Assembly (NCBI GenBank): GCA_030453005.1
Contig: JAKDLE010000095.1
Location: forward strand, 1 to 8,168
From: Pseudonocardia sp.
Lineage (GTDB): Bacteria > Actinomycetota > Actinomycetes > Mycobacteriales > Pseudonocardiaceae
Length of the DNA stretch: 8,168 nt
Direction of reading: 5' to 3'
Shown: in pieces, positions 6,059 through 8,168 of the stretch
How positions within the stretch are numbered: the stretch's first letter is position 1
Layout: the number at the start of each line of letters is the position of its first letter
Position numbers and translations under genes: made by a program
The notes under the pieces: model-generated
Database searches by the model: none
Told to the model about the DNA's origin: nothing
What the model saw: only the letters and a program-made list of their open reading frames with translations

Positions 6059-8168
6059 CCCTGCACTCCCACCAGACGATCGTCACGGTTCACCGGGTCC
6101 AACGGCCGAACGGGCCCGGAGGTTCGGGCCAGCCAGACGACGAACACCGCCGAGCCGAACGCGAGGCCCACCGACAGCGCCAGGAGCAGCCCGAACTCGG
6201 CCACCACCGACAGCTGGGAGAACATCAGCACCGCGTAGCCGGTGGCCGACGCGGCCGCCGCGAGCGCCACGGCCCGGCGTAGCGGCCGGTCGCCGCGACG
6301 GGCTGCCTCCGCCGCCAGCACGGTGAACTCGCACCCGACGGCTGCGGTGAGCGACCCGATCGCGATGGTGACCGGGGTGAGCCCGATCCCGGTGACCCAC
6401 ACCGCCAGCAGGCCCACCCCGGTGGCCAGCGCCGCGGCGAGCACGGCGAGCACGGCGTCGGAGCGCCTCCGCAGGCCGATGGCGAGCACCAGCCCGGCGA
6501 CCACGATGCCCAGCACGTTCGCGAGGTAGCGGTCGGCGGAGATCTCCTCGTAGGCCCCGACGGCCACCATCGGCAGGCCGGTCAGCTCCACCTGCATCCC
6601 GGCGGGTGGCGGCGGGAGGACCGAGCGCACGGACTCGCGCAGGTCCAGCAGCTGCTCCGCGTCGTCGAGCCGGGTGCCGAACGTGAGGACCGCCAGCGAA
6701 CGGTCGGAGTTGATGACGCTGCCGGTCAGGTACCGGGGCAGCAGCCGCAACGCCGACTCGAGCTGGCCGTCGGTGGGGGCGTCGCCGAGGAAGCCCAGCA
6801 GGCCCGGTGGCGAGATGATCGGCCGCAGCCGGTCACCCTCGGCGATGATCACCGCCTGCTCGGCGGCCCGCATCCACTCCAGCGCCTCGGGGGTCGCCAC
6901 GCCCCCGCCGGAGAGCACGATCGTGAACTCCCCGCTCGAACCCAGCACGTCCTCGACGTGTTCAGCGTCGGCGAGCACGGGCAGGCCTCCGGCGAAGCCC
7001 TGCAGGTCGGCGCGCAGGGGCAGGTCGGCGAGCGCGACCCAGCCCGCTGCGGCCACCACCACGGCCACGCAGGCCGCGGTGGCCCGCACCAGCGGAGAAC
7101 GCGGCGCGGACCGGGGCCCGGGTTCGGATGCGGGCTCCCCCGCCGCGGGTGTCCCCAGTCCCGCGGATGTCCCCAGCCGCCAGGTCACCGCCACACCGGT
7201 GAGCACCGCGACGGCGATGCCGACGGCGAGTGTGACGCCGAGGTCCCGGACGGTCGGGATCGGACTCGCCGCCAGCGCGCCGAAGCTCGCCGCCGTGGCG
7301 GCGCCCGTGACCAGCACCAGCCGACGCCCAGCACCGGTGGCGAGGTAGGTCGTGAAGTCGCTGCCGACCCCGATCAGCACCGGCAGGAACGCGATGACGC
7401 CCAACGAGAGCGGGCGGTCGGCCCAGCCGAACACCCCGAGGGTGATCGAGGTGCCGACCGCGGTGGCGACCAACGGCAGAGCGCGATGCCACCGGCGCGC
7501 CCAGCGGACCGCGAGGAACCATGCCCCGACCGCCACCAGCGCGACGGCGCCGAGCAACGGGACCTCCGTACGGACGCGGTCGCCCAGCGCGGCCGCGACG
7601 GCGGGCACCCCCGACACGGTGATGCGGTCGGCGCCGAGGTCCGCCTGCTCGGCCACGGTCCGCACGTGGGCCACCAGCTGTTCCAGGCCCGCCTGCTCGA
7701 GATCCTGGCGCGGCCGGACGAGCACCGTGACGGCCGATGCGTCGGGCACGACGAAGCGCCACTGCGGGCGTGGCTCGCCACCGTCACCGAAGATCACGGA
7801 GTCGACGAACCGGTCGTTGCGCAGGGTCGGCAGCCCGGCGGGCATGCCCGCCACGATGAGGGCTCCGTAGCGCTGGTCGAACTCCGCCTCCGCCGCCGCG
7901 GCCGCGTCCTGTGCCGCGGCCGGGGACCCGCCCTCGGCGATGACCCGCTCGGCCGCGACCGCGCGGACGCCGTCGCGGTAACCCGACAGCTCGGCGAGCA
8001 GCTCCTGTGCCCGGCCCGCCACCTGGTTCAACACGGTCGCCGGGCCGTACACGGCGGCCACGTCGGGTGCCCGGGACAGCTCGCCCTCCATCCGCAGCAG
8101 GCGGGGCAGCGTGTCGCCGTCGAGCAGCGCCCGCGGCTGCGCCGACTCCACCAGCACCACGATCGGGT
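6055..8168 (-). CDS. RND-superfamily (MMPL/HAE3-like) exporter, N-terminus cut by window edge
   Basis: The stop is in the window; the open frame runs off the right edge, so about 704 residues are visible and the first transmembrane helix and start are missing. Counting from the GTG codon at 8160 (an internal Val), the order is: first extracytoplasmic domain (1-200), five helices (about 202-326), a Pro/Gly/Ser-rich cytosolic linker (330-358), helix at 361-378, second extracytoplasmic domain (380-545), and five helices (546-677). This duplicated layout is that of RND/MMPL exporters. The fourth-helix positions that carry an Asp-Tyr pair in MmpL3-type pumps read GSDF (D268) and GCEF (E611) here. 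Such pumps use the proton gradient to move lipids or hydrophobic compounds; the cargo here is unknown. It is the earliest visible gene of a four-gene coupled operon and ends as ATGA into the foldase. Confidence 0.88.
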   Translation of the reverse strand, partial: PIVVLVESAQPRALLDGDTLPRLLRMEGELSRAPDVAAVYGPATVLNQVAGRAQELLAELSGYRDGVRAVAAERVIAEGGSPAAAQDAAAAAEAEFDQRYGALIVAGMPAGLPTLRNDRFVDSVIFGDGGEPRPQWRFVVPDASAVTVLVRPRQDLEQAGLEQLVAHVRTVAEQADLGADRITVSGVPAVAAALGDRVRTEVPLLGAVALVAVGAWFLAVRWARRWHRALPLVATAVGTSITLGVFGWADRPLSLGVIAFLPVLIGVGSDFTTYLATGAGRRLVLVTGAATAASFGALAASPIPTVRDLGVTLAVGIAVAVLTGVAVTWRLGTSAGLGTPAAGEPASEPGPRSAPRSPLVRATAACVAVVVAAAGWVALADLPLRADLQGFAGGLPVLADAEHVEDVLGSSGEFTIVLSGGGVATPEALEWMRAAEQAVIIAEGDRLRPIISPPGLLGFLGDAPTDGQLESALRLLPRYLTGSVINSDRSLAVLTFGTRLDDAEQLLDLRESVRSVLPPPPAGMQVELTGLPMVAVGAYEEISADRYLANVLGIVVAGLVLAIGLRRRSDAVLAVLAAALATGVGLLAVWVTGIGLTPVTIAIGSLTAAVGCEFTVLAAEAARRGDRPLRRAVALAAAASATGYAVLMFSQLSVVAEFGLLLALSVGLAFGSAVFVVWLARTSGPVRPLDPVNRDDRLVGVQG
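6066..6070 (-). promoter_or_regulatory. Ribosome binding site of the foldase gene, inside the exporter gene
   Basis: GGGAG on the minus strand, seven bases before the ATG at 6058. It lets the foldase be reinitiated or initiated independently although its start overlaps the exporter stop. Confidence 0.55.
7143..7176 (-). repeat. Imperfect 18-base direct repeat in the exporter linker
   Basis: Two 16-base copies, CCGCGGGTGTCCCCAG and CCGCGGATGTCCCCAG, start 18 bases apart and differ at one position. They encode the successive segments LGTSAG and LGTPAA at the start of the cytosolic linker between the two halves of the exporter. The period is a multiple of three, so the frame is kept. Confidence 0.6.

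Noticed and set aside
4667..6238. Long plus-strand open frame (523 residues) opposite the foldase
   Set aside because: High-GC shadow of four overlapping minus-strand genes; Arg/Pro/Asp/His-rich with no motif.

Overview
The window is very G+C-rich and densely coded, with GTG starts, 4-base stop/start overlaps and a leaderless-type promoter. Together with an R2lox oxidase closely resembling mycobacterial Rv0233 and an NDMA-type zinc alcohol dehydrogenase of the kind linked to mycofactocin, this points to an actinomycete. A Pseudonocardia-like genus is my guess from general feel, not something the sequence proves. There are eight protein genes, no RNA genes, no insertion sequences and no CRISPR.

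Region 1 (4-2144, minus strand): a zinc-dependent alcohol dehydrogenase followed 41 bases later by a complete R2-like ligand-binding oxidase, each with a good ribosome binding site. They look like a two-gene operon joining an Mn/Fe oxidase of unknown substrate to an enzyme that would oxidise an alcohol product.

Region 2 (2145-2296): a 152-base divergent intergenic region. It holds a CRP/GlxR-like half-site pair, a perfect 20-base inverted repeat and a TAGGAT -10 box six bases before the next start codon.

Region 3 (2297-4010, plus strand): an unrecognised four-helix membrane protein overlapping a six-helix membrane histidine kinase by 11 bases.

Region 4 (4030-8168, minus strand, convergent with the kinase): an RND/MMPL-family (HAE3-like) exporter running off the right edge, a membrane-anchored parvulin-type foldase, a 73-residue two-helix membrane protein and a NarL/LuxR-type response regulator. 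All three junctions are 4-base overlaps (ATGA, GTGA, GTGA), so these four genes are almost certainly one translationally coupled operon. Its last gene, the regulator, faces the kinase across a 19-base gap. The simplest reading is an envelope-stress or lipid/drug-export module: the kinase and four-helix protein sense a membrane state, and the regulator is made together with the exporter and foldase that it probably controls. The kinase is HisKA-like while the regulator is NarL-type, which is not the usual pairing.
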